Of a DNA stretch of 64,000 nt, positions 13,476 through 26,200 are shown one piece after another; position 1 is the stretch's first letter; each line of letters begins with the position of its first letter. Made by a program: the position numbers and the translations under genes. Location of the stretch: assembly GCA_012932295.1 (NCBI GenBank), contig JAAONU010000011.1, positions 41,108,352 to 41,172,351 on the forward strand. The letters are read 5' to 3'. The stretch comes from Cyclina sinensis (lineage: Eukaryota; Mollusca; Bivalvia; Venerida; Veneridae). The notes below the pieces were generated by a model. The model made no database searches and was not told the DNA's origin. It saw only the letters and a program-made list of their open reading frames with translations.

Positions 13476-14270
13476 CAGCACTTCAACTTCAACTTAAAAT
13501 TATTACTGCCAAAAGTTAATACTGACAATACGAGGCAGGCGCGTGTCAGGAACATTAAAATTGTCAATGATAATAACAAAGTAAACAAGATTTTACTAAA
13601 TATCTTACTTAAACATTTATTGAGAGTCTCGGTTAATCTCGCCGTGTATTTCTGCAACAATGGGCGGCCGCCCATTAATCGGATATAAAGCCAAAAAAAA
13701 AATAATTTTAAATGCATTTGAAGGCTGAAGATGTGTGTTTCCTTTTGGGATATAAAATAACTTCACAAGATAGTTACGATTATTTAATCGAATGATTTGA
13801 CTTTCGGTAGCCTTTTATATCCATATTTTTTTTCCACTGCACTGAGAAAAGCTGGTACAGTTGGGGTAGCCTTAATTTCAGTCGGTAATTCGTTCCAGAG
13901 CGAAGAGCGAGTTTATGTGATGTTTTGTTGTTGACTGCGGAATTAGGAATTTGTTGTTGCTTGTGTCTCAAGGTGATCGCGATCGACACTGACCTGTTTA
14001 TTTTTATTTTATATAGCATGACAAGGCTGGCTTGGTTTCGCCATTGCTGGAGTGTTGATTTTATTTTGTTGATCATTTTGAATCCTTAATAATGTTTGTT
14101 ACACTGCTTGTATAATGGTAATCGTTATGAACATACCTTGCAGCTGACCTTATGACCATATTTCTATTCTGTGAGTCAGGTATTTCTGCCAAATGGGTGC
14201 CATATGGTTGAGCAGTATTCCACCTGGGGTGATGCACTGATACATGGGACCTCGGCTTAACGTCTTATCC
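13476..14270 (-). mobile_element. Degenerate LINE, 3' end (minus strand)
   Basis: On the minus strand the end of a LINE reverse-transcriptase ORF can be read (WRNQASLVMLYKIK, then KLRLPQLYQLFS), followed by a 3'UTR at 13476-13640 that matches the tails of the copies near 15.7 and 16.6 kb. The frame is broken in several places. It is a dead, 5'-truncated copy. Confidence 0.7.
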
Positions 14271-14810
14271 GAAAGACAATTAGTTTAGTTTAAACATATT
14301 TTATTATCAGTATTATAATCTGTGATCCTGATTACTTACATACATACATTATAAATAAATGAGTTGAATCACAAGTTCTGACAACATTAGTAACGGTTCT
14401 TTCCAAAAATATTGTATTTACACTGAAAAATTCAAATGGTTGTGATCCCCAAGAAAAAAAAACGTCAAATACAATATTAAGAGTTGTATCATCAATTACA
14501 TAGTTATTCAAAATCGTAAAGAATTTTTTTATAAATTGCTGCACAGCCACTGCGGCATGATTTTTCGATTTTGATCAAAGGATAAAATACTTCTACCATA
14601 CAGAAAAGCATTTATATTTATCGGGAGAAACTCTCTCAGATCTTGAATAGTTTTGTAATTTTGTTCACTGAGTATATAGCGTATTTGTTACATTAAAAAA
14701 ATTATGTTCAACATCTTCTACATATCCACAAGATCAAAATGGACTGTCTATCAGATTACTTGCATACATGTGGAAATTCAAATGACCAGAAACACACAAT
14801 TAGTAATGTT

Positions 14811-14880
14811 AAGCGGGGGACGATCTCGCGACCCCTGAGTTACCAGTTCAGCGCGTTACCTCTGAAGCACCGATCCGCTT
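14811..14880 (-). repeat. tRNA-like fragment (minus strand), weak
   Basis: The reverse complement reads like a degenerate tRNA (GAGGTAACGCGCTGAACTGG for the D-arm/A-box region, GGTCGCGAGATC for the T arm). The stems are imperfect. Probably a SINE head or tRNA pseudogene. Confidence 0.3.
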
Positions 14881-15454
14881 CTGAAATTAAAATAGCATGC
14901 GTTTTCTTAGTCTGGTTCCCTGCCTACTATACTACGATTAGTAACGTAACGTAGTGTCAGGGGCAGGTAATCCACACTAGCGTTTACTACGCAACAGCTT
15001 GGCAGATTTCCGCACGTGTTTGCCAGGTTTTATTCACGTTTTGTGTGAGCTTCCGGTTAAAATGTCAAAAAGTAAGACATTGCATTTCGATTGAAGATTA
15101 TTTAAGGCAAATAGGCGTTCCAAATGCGGATCATTGTATCAGCTTTCTAAACTAAATTTAAGAAAATCTCCCCCCAAATAGGTCTTATTTTTGACTCTGT
15201 AAATATCTTTTCGTAGTAGTGTTTCCGGTGCAAATTTTCGGACAGGTGAAAGGTTAAATCCTGTACTGGTCCGGATACTAGTTGTTTTTCACAGGAGTTG
15301 AAATTCTGTCAATAAGTAATACTGTATACAATTAATTGATCCCCTTTATATAAAAAAGCCATTCGTGTAATTCCGTCTAACTTGTTTTGGGTGGCGAAAA
15401 GGTGTTGCATTCCTGGTGTTTTTTTTCAACTAATATCTGCCTAGTCCAGCTAAT

Positions 15455-15950
15455 TGTACGCAAGTCGAGATATTGTGTAATTTTTTGTATGGGTCAGTAT
15501 CTTGCCTCCTCATTATTGCGAGATTCTGACCCATAACAAAAATATCTCAGAATTTTCTTAAGACATCACTTGAATTATTTTGACTAATTACTGCCAACAG
15601 ACAATACTGACTATACTAGGCAGGCAAGTTCTTGCAACTGCTTCCTGGGTTCATACCAGTACTCGCGCCGAAAGTGAGGACTGTGTAAGAAACAGCAACC
15701 TCCGGATCGGGAGTCTACTGCCAAAAGTCAAGACTTGCTATTCTAGGCAGGCACATGTCAGGAACATTAAAATTATAAAAGATAATAACAAAGAAAAGAA
15801 TACTTTACTAAAGATCTTACATAAACATTTATTGTGAATGTTAAAATCTATTAAACTTGTTTACTCCACTGATAAAGGCTGGCACAGTTAGGACAGCCTT
15901 AATCAGGTTCAGTAATTCATTCCAGAGTCATATAGTCCTTGGGAAGAATG
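15455..15950 (-). mobile_element. LINE fragments, minus strand (endonuclease piece plus 3' end)
   Basis: 15455-15590 matches, in the same orientation, the endonuclease-end part of the LINE at 46.02-46.15 kb. 15715-15950 matches the 3'UTR and last codons of the copy at 13.5-13.9 kb. The middle of the element is missing, so this is an internally deleted or composite copy. Confidence 0.6.
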
Positions 15951-15979
15951 AGTACTCAGAATACTCAGGAAAAAGAAAC

Positions 15980-16710
15980 CTGTCATCTTTCCCTACAACC
16001 TACACAGCACTATTCTGGAAACCACAGAAAATGCAAAATACTTAAGAGTTTGTATAAGTAGTAACCTGAACTGGTCATCCCACATAAACAACATCACAAA
16101 CCAAGCAAAAACAGCTTAAGATTCATCAGGCGAAATGTCAGAACACAAAACAAACAGCTCAAAGAAGCAGCGTACAAAACATATGTACTACCCCAGGTTG
16201 AATACTGCTCAACCATATGGCACCCATGGAAGAAATACCTCACTCACAGAATACAAATGGTCCAGAGTTCTTCAGCTACAGGGTATGGTCATAATGATTA
16301 CCACTTTATAAGCAGTGTAACAAACATGATTAAGGAATTAAAATGGTCAACACAAGAGCAAAGTCGAAACCAAGTCAGCCTGGTCATGCTATACAAAACA
16401 AAAAATAAACAGGTCACAATCACCTTACAGACACAAGAAACAACAAATTCCTCATCCCACAGTCAAAACACAACATCACATGAACAAATTCTTCCCAAGG
16501 ACTGTACCAAGCTGGAACGAATTACCGATCGAGATTAAGGCTACCCCAACTGTACCAGCTTTTATAAGTGGATTTTAAATGTTCGCAATAAATGTTTTCT
16601 TTAGTAAAAATCTTGTTTTTATCTTTGACAATTTTAATGTTCTTGACATGCCCTTGCCTAGTATAGTCAGTATTGAACTTTGGTAGTAATAAGTTGAAGT
16701 AAATTCCCAT
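15980..16710 (+). mobile_element. Degenerate LINE 3' end, plus strand
   Basis: Translation with frame changes gives the C-terminal end of a LINE reverse transcriptase: YLRVCISSNLNWSSHINNI, then QVEYCSTIWHPWKKY, then RNQVSLVMLYKTK, then TVPAFISGF. This is the usual tail of CR1/Jockey-like ORF2 proteins. The 3'UTR at 16580-16710 is complementary to 15715-15835, so the two copies face each other. Confidence 0.75.
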
Positions 16711-17144
16711 ACTGATAGGTCAACTTAGTTGTAAAGGTCATACGCCAGTCCACAAGTCCATTGCTTATCAGGCCCTTGTAAACTGGGTTAAAGATTGCTC
16801 TGAATTATGTTCACCCAAAAATTGATCACAAATATGTCAAATTAAAAGAAAAACAGCTCACTGAATCAAGTCAGATTATATTCATACTTCAAGCGTAACA
16901 GATAATACACTTAATTATCTTTACCTCAAAAGAATCTATCTCAGACATAGAAGCTATGTTATCCTACTTGTGCATTTGTTGAAATTTCAGTAGGACACTA
17001 CCTGACCCTCTCTGTTTTGAACAAATAGAAAATGTTAAGTGAAATCAGGTTGAAAATACAAAGTGGTCTAGAAGTTTGTTGTGCATGACTGGGCATTACA
17101 TACAGCTGTACATAGCTCTAACAAAATTTGCTCATTGACTACTA

Positions 17145-17160
17145 ATTTTTTGTTTGCAGC
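17145..17160 (+). promoter_or_regulatory. Possible 5' splice acceptor before the thioesterase start
   Basis: A T-rich tract ending TTTGCAG precedes the ATG by about 100 bases. It would allow a non-coding or leader-encoding first exon further upstream, which I could not locate. Confidence 0.35.
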
Positions 17161-17260
17161 AGTTCTAAGGACTATTTTCACAGACTTGATTCCAAAAAGC
17201 ATCTTGAGACGTGTTTGTAGAAGCCAGCTGTCTTCCTTCACAAAGCTGCATTGCACTGGA

Positions 17261-20200
17261 ATGGCAAAGAAAAATTTTCCATTTAATTTCGAATGCAGTA
17301 CAAGGACTTGCAGAACTGCACACACCTCAGAGCAGTCATGTTCATCCTTTACTGGAGATATAGCCCCAGAAATACATTTTAAACCAAATGGACACCTTCT
17401 AGTTGATGACAGGTTAGAAATCAAAGTGGATAACTTAGTTGAACATCAGAAAGTTACCATTTATGCTTTTATGGAAGAAGATGGGAAAAGGTTCGAGTCA
17501 TGTGGATGTTTTAAAGCGGATGATCATGGAACACTTAACTTATCAAAACAAGCATCTCGATCAGGCACTTATAAAGGTAACATAGATGTTCTGCTAAGTA
17601 GCAAAGTTTCTTTTATTCCATTTACACACTAAAATGTTACAAATTCTACAAAATAGCTCTTTAACATTTTTATTTCAGATTAATTACTTGAAAAATAGCC
17701 TGTTTTTATCTTAAAAAGAAAAAATGTAATTATTAGATAGGTTTCTGTTTTTTTTTTGTTTTTTTTTAATGATTAGTGTGCTGTATTGGTAAGTTGGAAC
17801 TTACTTATTTATCACACAGCTGTAACAGGCTTTGTGTCTGTCAGTACCTCTTTGGTCAGGGTGTTTAAGCTGGTCCAAACCATTGAGCCATTCAACCAGC
17901 TCCAGTGGGTTTCAGTGTGGAAAGTTGTTGGCCATTCCCTGAAGTAATTAATTCAGTCATGAATGGTTTCTCAAAAGAGATGTAACTAACATAAAAAAAG
18001 TTTATCTCAATTTAGATATAAGTTATTATGCCTTGCATGATCCCTTTGAAGAAGCAGAGGTATATTGCTTTGCACATGTCGGTAGGTACATGTAGGTGGT
18101 CCGTCTGTAGACCAGATCTTGTCCTATCAATAACTCAAGTACCATTGCCATCAAACTTCATAGGGTGGTTGCTCTTTCTAAGTAGAAGACCCCTATTGTT
18201 TTTTGGGTCAGTAGGTGAGAGGTCAAGGTCACTGTCACCTTGAATTTGAAAACTGTGTCCACAATAACACAAGTACCATTTGGCCAGCAGCCTTCAAACT
18301 TCATAGGTTGGTTGATCTTACTAAGTAGAAGACCTTTTTTGTTTTTGGGGTCAGTAGGTAAAGAGTCAAGGTCACTGTCACCTTGAATTTGTCCACCCAA
18401 TAACACTAGTACCATTTGACCCACAGCCTTTAAACTTTATAGGATGGTTGCCCTTATTGAGTAGAAGATCCCTATTGTTTTGGGGGTCAGTAGGTCAAAG
18501 GTCGCAGTCACATTCAATCAGTTAAGGAATGCTTTGGCCTACAGTCCTCAGATTTGGTGGGGAGGTTGGTCATGATCTATAGATGACCCAAAGTGAGTTT
18601 GAGGTCAGAAGGTCAAAAGTCAAAGTCACGTTTAGAAGTCCATGTAACATGATTAATTGGTTGCCATTGGGGGTGGGTGGGTGGGGGGAGGGCATACATG
18701 TTTCACAAACATCTCTTGTTTCTTGGTTGTTTTGTAACAGATCACTCTCATCATTTCTTTAGCTCATGTGTTCATCTTACGTTTTAATCATATGTTTTCA
18801 AGGGATTTCCCCAATGGGTTTGTTTTGGAGTATGGTTTCTTGTCCAGGACAAATGAAGGGCATCCGTTTAATGAAGAAGAACATAGAAACACCTTATCAA
18901 ACATTATTAGTTGTGTATAATGGACATTTTTCACTGGATGAACTAAGGGAGAAAACTCCTGTTGAACTTTGTAAAACTGTGATTAAAAGATGGTATAAAA
19001 GTCCAGATGTAACCAGTCTCGAGGTGAACGATGGTAATATAAGAGGAAAGTTGTTTCTGCCAACAGGTTAACTGTTTCTTCTTCTTTGTGTAATTTTATA
19101 GCTATTAAAATGTATGTGGAAATTATTGAAATATTTACATGTATTCCTGACAAATTTTAACAATATTTTAAGAGAACCAAAGCGATGTATTAAACAAATG
19201 ATATATATGTAAATTTAACCTATTGTCATAGATTTTTTACTTAACTTTTCAGGAGCTCATACCTCCACTGCCTGCTGTAAATACCCATTATGAAAATGAA
19301 AATTTAGGTATTTCATGGTTCAGCTTGCATCATTTGAAATGATGAGACAAAATATCTTTAAGACCAACTTAAGTATCTATAACAAAAGCTGATTCTTTTT
19401 CAGGTGATGGTCCTTTTCCTGGTGTCATAGACTTATTTGGAACAGTTGGAGGGCTAACAGAGTTCAGGTCTGCCTTGCTAGCTTCTCGGGGTCTGGCATC
19501 TTTGGCACTACCTTACTTTCTATACAAAGACTTGCCAGACAACATCTTTGATTTAAACCTGGACTACTTTTTGGTTATTACCTTTATGTATTCAAAAAAC
19601 CTATCATATTAAATTCATATCTACAATGTAAATCTTGGCTTTAGTAAACCTATGCTTACGAGTATTTCCAGTTTATTACAGATATACCGGTATTTAAACT
19701 ATTTAGCTACTATTTCGGAAGAACTCTTGAAGTTGTAGAATGATAACAATGAGCTTTGAACACAATACCACATTTAGCCGATGGTTTATTACACCTTGAT
19801 TTCAATCTGCGACTGCTTATGCAGCTTTTGATTGGTTGAAATCACATACAATGACAGGATGTAACAACCAAGAATGTCTTCATTTGCCAGTTTGACTGAA
19901 GGTAGAGCTGCAACAAGCCTCATGCAGTCTTACCTTTGATGTCACAGAAAAGGGGCAAGTTCAGTTGCAAGGTGTAATAAACCACTTGTGCTGAAAGCTG
20001 GTGTAAAGTTACCTTGTACTTTAAAGAACTGCTTATGAAAATTTGAAAATCAAAGCGTGTGTATAAAATTTATCACAAAACATTTATCTTCAGAACTTTA
20101 TTTCTTATACATGTACTGATAAGAAGTAGGGTTGCTTGTTCATAGGAAGCAGTTCATTGGTTGTTGTCAAGAAGGAACATTATTTCCACTGGTGTAGGTG

Positions 20201-23200
20201 TGATTGGTGTGTCTAAAGGGGCTGATATAGCTCTCATGATGGGGGCACATTGTCCAAAGGTAATCAGTTGATGAAATGTACTTACAGAAATATTTCTTAG
20301 TGTTACCTTCAAAATTCTAGTTAAGATATTTCCTCCTTTGACAGATTTTTATAAAATTTTACAGAAATATTAAAGTAGTATAAAGCCAGTTGCCCATAAA
20401 ATAGCTACGTTCAGTTCAAGTTACAGCAAAGTTATGACCCCAGAACATCCTTTTTCAGCAATATATTTACTTATTAAGAAAATGAAAAAATGTTAACTTA
20501 TCCATGTGTACTTTTTCTCCAAAATTCCAAGTTTATATATCATTGGTATGTCTATGTGTTAATATTGTTGCAGCTTAACAATCTGAGGAGGTTCAGAAGA
20601 GTTATGGTCCCTTATTTACTAACAGAAAACATACACAGCTTAACAATCTGAGGAGGTTCAGAAGAGTTATGGTCCCTTATTTACTAACAGAAAACATACA
20701 CATTAGGAGTATTGTCAAAAAAGACTGTCCTTACCATAATTTCTCTACAGCTTTTCATGAAGATTCAGCAAAAGTAGTCACCAATATGCCTGGTTGTGCA
20801 GACTGATGCAACTTGACACTTTAAAAGTGAAAACTTTAAAAAAGCTTCTTCGAAACTGCAAGGCCTATAGCTATGATATTTGGCATTGTCTAATGGGCCT
20901 CTACCAGTTTTGTTCAGATCATGGCCTCATGGTCAAAATTGGTCTCGCCCCAGCTGCAACATGATTTTAAATAGGCTAATATAGAGAAAACTTAAAAAAA
21001 CTTCTTATCTGAAACTGTAATGTCTTGGGGTTTGATATTGGCATACAGGTTCAACTAGAGGTCTTTTACAAAGATTGTTCAAATCAACTTACTAGTGAAA
21101 TTACTTGATTTTAAGCCATTCTCTTAAAACAGAATTGGACTTAAGTTATAAGGAGTGACACTGGTGATATATTTCTTTATAAACTCCTGGTATATATAAG
21201 ACATTCAAAGTTTTATAGAAACTCTTGTTTTATGTAACCGTTTAGTACTAGACATTGCCTTCCAAAGTTCTGTCAAAACAGCTTGTCAGAACAACCAGAA
21301 ACTGCCTTGGAGTGGGTCAGTATGAGCTTGAAAAAAACCTGAGTGCATTTGACCTAAAGTAAGAATGCTTAACAGAACTGTTTAGATTTAAAAGTTTTAT
21401 TTATTTTTAGGTTCGTGCAATAGTGAATATAAATGGTTGTACATTCAATGCATCAGCGCCAATGAAGTACAGTGGTGGGGATATACCTGAAGTGCCGTAA
21501 GTCTTTGCCCCAGTTTAACATGTATGTTCATAAACACCATTTTGGTACAGATATTGAAGTTTAAAATGAATAAAAACTGATAAAAAAAAAAAAAAAAACG
21601 TTATTCGGTACATGACTCTTCTGTCATCAATATCAGTTTTAAGGTCATCTGGGCACAAAGTGCTCAAGGGTGAGCTATTTGGATCATTGATTGTCCAATA
21701 TAAGCCGTACTTTGTCAACAATTTGACTTGAACGACTTCTCCTCCTAAACCGCTAAGCCAACTTTGAGGAAACATGCCTGGGAAAGTTATTATTCCTTGC
21801 ATGAAGCTCTACCAAAGTTATTCAAAAAATTGAATTCCATCAAGAACTCTGGTTGCTATGGTGACAGAAATAAAAAAAATTGAAAATCTTCTTGTCTGAA
21901 ACCACAAGGCCCTGAGCCTTAAGATTTGGTTTGTACAGGTAGCATCATCTAGTGGACCTCTACCAAGTTTATTCAAATTATGACCCTGGGGTCAAAACTG
22001 ACCCAACCCCAGGGGTCAGTTGATTTTACATAGATTTACATAGGGAAAACTTAAAAATCTTCTTATCAGAAACCACAAGGCCTAGAGTTTAGATATTTGG
22101 TGTGCAGCATTGTCCAGTGGACCTTTACCAAGTTTGTTCAAAATCATGGCTCCTGGGTCAAAAATGGCCCCGCCCCAGGGGTCACATGTTTTACATAGAG
22201 TTATATAGGAAAAACATTAAGAAATCTTCTTGTCAGAAACCACAAGGCTTAGAGTTTAGATATTTGGTGTGCAGCATTGTCCAGTGGACCTTTACCAAAT
22301 TTGTTCAAATCATGTCTCCTGGGTCAAAAATGCCTTCAGATTTCATAAGATAATTTTCTTTACTCAGTAAAAGAACAAAATCATTTTTGGGGTCAGTAGG
22401 TCAAAAGTCAAGGTCACAGGAACCTGTAGAGTGAAAACTATTTCTTCTCAGTAATTGTAGTATCATTACACCCAGAACCTTCAAACTTAACAGGGTTATT
22501 ATATTAGAAGAACCCTATTGGTTTTGGGGTCTGTATGTCAAAGGTCAAAGTCACTGCGACCTGTAGAATAAAACTTTTTCTGCTCAAAAATTTGAGTACC
22601 CAGCGATTTTTTTCACCTTATTGGGAACGGGTCCTGTACCAGTCATATTGGGAATTTTCGAGTCGTGAAAAGTGCCAAATTGAGAATTTTTGTGTCGCGA
22701 AATAAGGCAAATTTGGAATTATGTATAAGGTGAAAAAATTACATTATTTGCTAATCTTGTGAATCATTCTGCTTTTTTTTATAATCTAGGTTAACTTTGT
22801 GATTTTGTTACATATGTTTATGCAAATAAGAATTTGAAAATAAACTTAAATCACATTTGATACAATAAGGGATCAATATTATATATGCCAGGAATGTTGC
22901 TTCTATTCAACATGTTCACATGAAATTACAGTACTTGTTAGTAATGTCCAGTTTTCAAGTTAAAATGATTTTTACTACAAAGTGAAAATAGGAGTGATGT
23001 TATATATGTAGACTTTGTGTTCTCTGGCTCAAAAATTATCTGTTCGGCACCAAACTGCTCGTTAACTTACCTATCGAAAATCCGATTACTTTATTTACTT
23101 TATTAGGATCATGGTTCGGGGAGAATCTGAAATCGGTAAGACATCTTCAAGTGGAAGAGCCACTTTCTTTTTAGTTGTTGTTTTTTTCCCCCTGATAGTA

Positions 23201-26200
23201 TTTGCTGTTAAGGCTCATAGTTTCGGTTTGACTGATTTCCGGTTAATTGAATGGTTTCATTTTCTGTTCCACCACCACGTGTTTATAGTGTTTATTAAGC
23301 AAACCAGTCAACTTATTCGTACTCAAAATTATTCAATTACATCGCACGTGAAGAATGCCGTTATCGGGAATAAAATGTGTGTTAGAGATTGTGACTGTTG
23401 GCCGTTTCGAACTATAGTGCTCTATATTTTAATATTTCGGATTAAAATGCTTTATATTTTAGAAGTAAATTGGGAAAATGGCAATTCTGATCAAATTGGT
23501 ACAGGTCCGTTTTAATATTGGGATGGGTCCATGGGTGATTGGGAACGGGTCCGTTTACTGGACCCGTCAAAAGAAGGAAAAAAAACACTGGTACCATTAC
23601 ACCCAGAGTCTTCAATCTTATTGCAAACTTATTCAAACTTGCACCCATAAAAACCAATAACGATATTTATGCCCCCTCTTCAAAGAAGTGGGGGTATATT
23701 GCTTTGCATTTGTCTGTCTGTCGGTCGGTCCGTCGGTCCGTAGACCAAAAGGTTTCCAACCAATAACTAAAGAATGCTTAGGCCTAGGAACTTCAAACTT
23801 GGTAGGATGATTGTCCATCACCAGTAGATGACCCCTATTGATTTTGGGGTCAAGGGGTCAAAGGTCAAGGTCACATTGACCTTGTACGTAGAAACGGTTT
23901 CCGACCAATAACTAGAGAACGCTTTGACCTAGGTTTACCAAACTTGGTATGCTGGTTGATCATCACCAGTAGATGACCACTATTGATTTTGAGATCATTA
24001 GGTCAAAGGTCAAGCTCACAGGGACCTTCATCCTAAAAACGGTTTCCGATCAATAACTAGAGAATGCTTTGACCTAGGTTCACCAATCTTGGTATGCTGG
24101 TTGGTCATCACCAGTAGATGACCACTATTGATTTTGAGGTCATTAGGTCAAAGGTCAAGCTCACAGGGACCTTCATCCTAAAAATGGATTCCGATCAATA
24201 ACTAGAGAATGCTTTGACCTAGGTTAACCAAACTTGGTATGCTGGTTGGTCATCACCAGTAGATGACCCCTATTGACTTTGAGGTCATTAGGTCAAAGGT
24301 CAAGATCACAGAGACTTTCATCCTTAAAACGGTTTCTGATCAATAACTAGAGAACGCTTTGACCTAGGTTCACCAAACTTATTATGCTGGTTGGTCATCA
24401 CCAGTAGATGACCCCTATTGATTTTGAGGTCATTAGGTCAAAGGTCAAGCTCACAGGGACCTTCATCCTAAAAACGGTTTCTGATCAATAACTAGAGAAC
24501 GCTTTGACCTAGGTTCACCAAACTTAGTATACTGGTTGGTCATCACCAGTAGATGACCCCTATTGACTTTGAGGTCATTAAATCAAAGGTCAAGATCACA
24601 GAGACTTTCATCTTAAAAATGGTTTCTATTCAATAACTAGAGAACGCTTTGACCTAGGTTCACCAAACTTGGTATGCTGGTTGGTCATCACCAGTAGATG
24701 ACCCCTATTGATTTTGAGGTCATTAGGTCAAAGGTCAAGATAACAGGGACCTTCATCCTAAAAACAGTTTTCAATCAATAACTAGAGAATGCTTTGACCT
24801 AGGTTCACCAAACTTGGTATGCTGGTTGGTCATCACCAGTAGATGACCCCTATTGATTTTGAGGTCATTAGGTCAAAGGTCAAGGCCACAGGGACCTTGA
24901 TCCTAAAAATGGTTTCTGATCAATAACTAGAGAACGCTTTGGCCCAACCACAAGCAGTTAGGTGCTGCCGGGGGCATTTATGTTTTACAAACATTTCTTG
25001 TTGTAACATGAGCAATGAGACTCAGGTGAGCGATTTAGGGCCATCATGGCCCTCTTATTTAAGATAGTCAAGTGGAAATTGGCACCGATCTTTATATGTA
25101 GTAAGGAATGCCCTTAAAGTACTGTATGTTATGATTGCAGTATTTGTAATTGTTGCAGCTTGCTATGGAATATGATGGAAGAAATAGATGGAATTTATAC
25201 AACAAGAAAATGTTTTGAATACTTGCCATCAGATATTATACCTGTAAGTGCTGATGTTGTATTTACATGTTGATTTTGTCTTAAAGTCTTGTCAAAATCT
25301 GGTCAGAAGCTCATAGCCATACTGGAGTTCATCAGGAGCTCTCTATCTCTCGAGCTTAATTTCTGCTCTAAGCTTCTCTTGCTAATAGAACCCATATAGC
25401 TTTTTCTTCCCTTACTCATTTTGAGCATGAAACTTCATTTTCATATTCAGAAACATGAAGAACAGTCTTTGTTAGCTCGTCTGTTTTCGAAGAAAATGTT
25501 GAGCTATTATTGTCACTGACTTGTCATCAGCATCAAGAACTTTAATGTAGCTGAATGCTGATAAACCTGAAGCATCGTCTAGTAGATTTCTGCCAAGTTG
25601 GTTCAAATCATGACCCCAGGGTCAATATTGGCCCCATACTGGTGCTTATATATAGTTATATAAGAAAAAATTTAATAAAATCTGCTTGACACAGAGCTTT
25701 GTAATTTGATGTGAGGCATCCTCTACTAGACCTCTACCCCTAGGGTCAAAATTAACCCCACCCCAGGGGTCACTAAGCTTTGTAGAGAATTAAATAGCAA
25801 AAACTTTAATGGGAGAGCATAAAGCCTACAACTGAACTTTTTACTTACATGGGATGGGTAGGTACTTCACTTCCGCCCCCACGGGCATGGCACCCCCTAC
25901 TGTTATCCCCCTCTCCCACCCCAACCCAAAATTTTATTTTTAATGCATAGGATCTTGTTTTTTTTTTGTTTTTTTGTTTTTGTTTTTTTTATCCATAGGT
26001 ACTTCTCATTTCTTTTTTAGCTCACCTGAGCAAATGCTCAGGGTGAGCTATTGTGATTGCTGGATGTCTGTCGTCTGTCCGTCGTCTGTCCCCTGGCGTC
26101 TGTCTGTTCACATTTGCCTTGTGTATGCGATAGAGGCTGTATTTTTGATTGGATCTTTATGAAACTTGGTCAGAATGTTTGTCCCAACCAAATCTAGGTT

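Larger units (their letters stand above)
21643..25060 (+). mobile_element. Family-3 array element carrying two nested insertions
   Basis: Head at 21643-21676 (diverged form of the AGCTCACCTGAGC...GCTCAGG stem-loop). Tail at 25003-25060 with the hairpin GGGCCATCATGGCCC and a diverged terminus. Core units of about 165 bp and then about 140 bp lie between. It is interrupted by a 990-bp insert (22601-23590) and a 1334-bp family-1 element (23669-25002). The intact relative at 27496-29558 shows the order without those inserts. Lies in intron 21497-25158 of the thioesterase gene. Confidence 0.8.
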
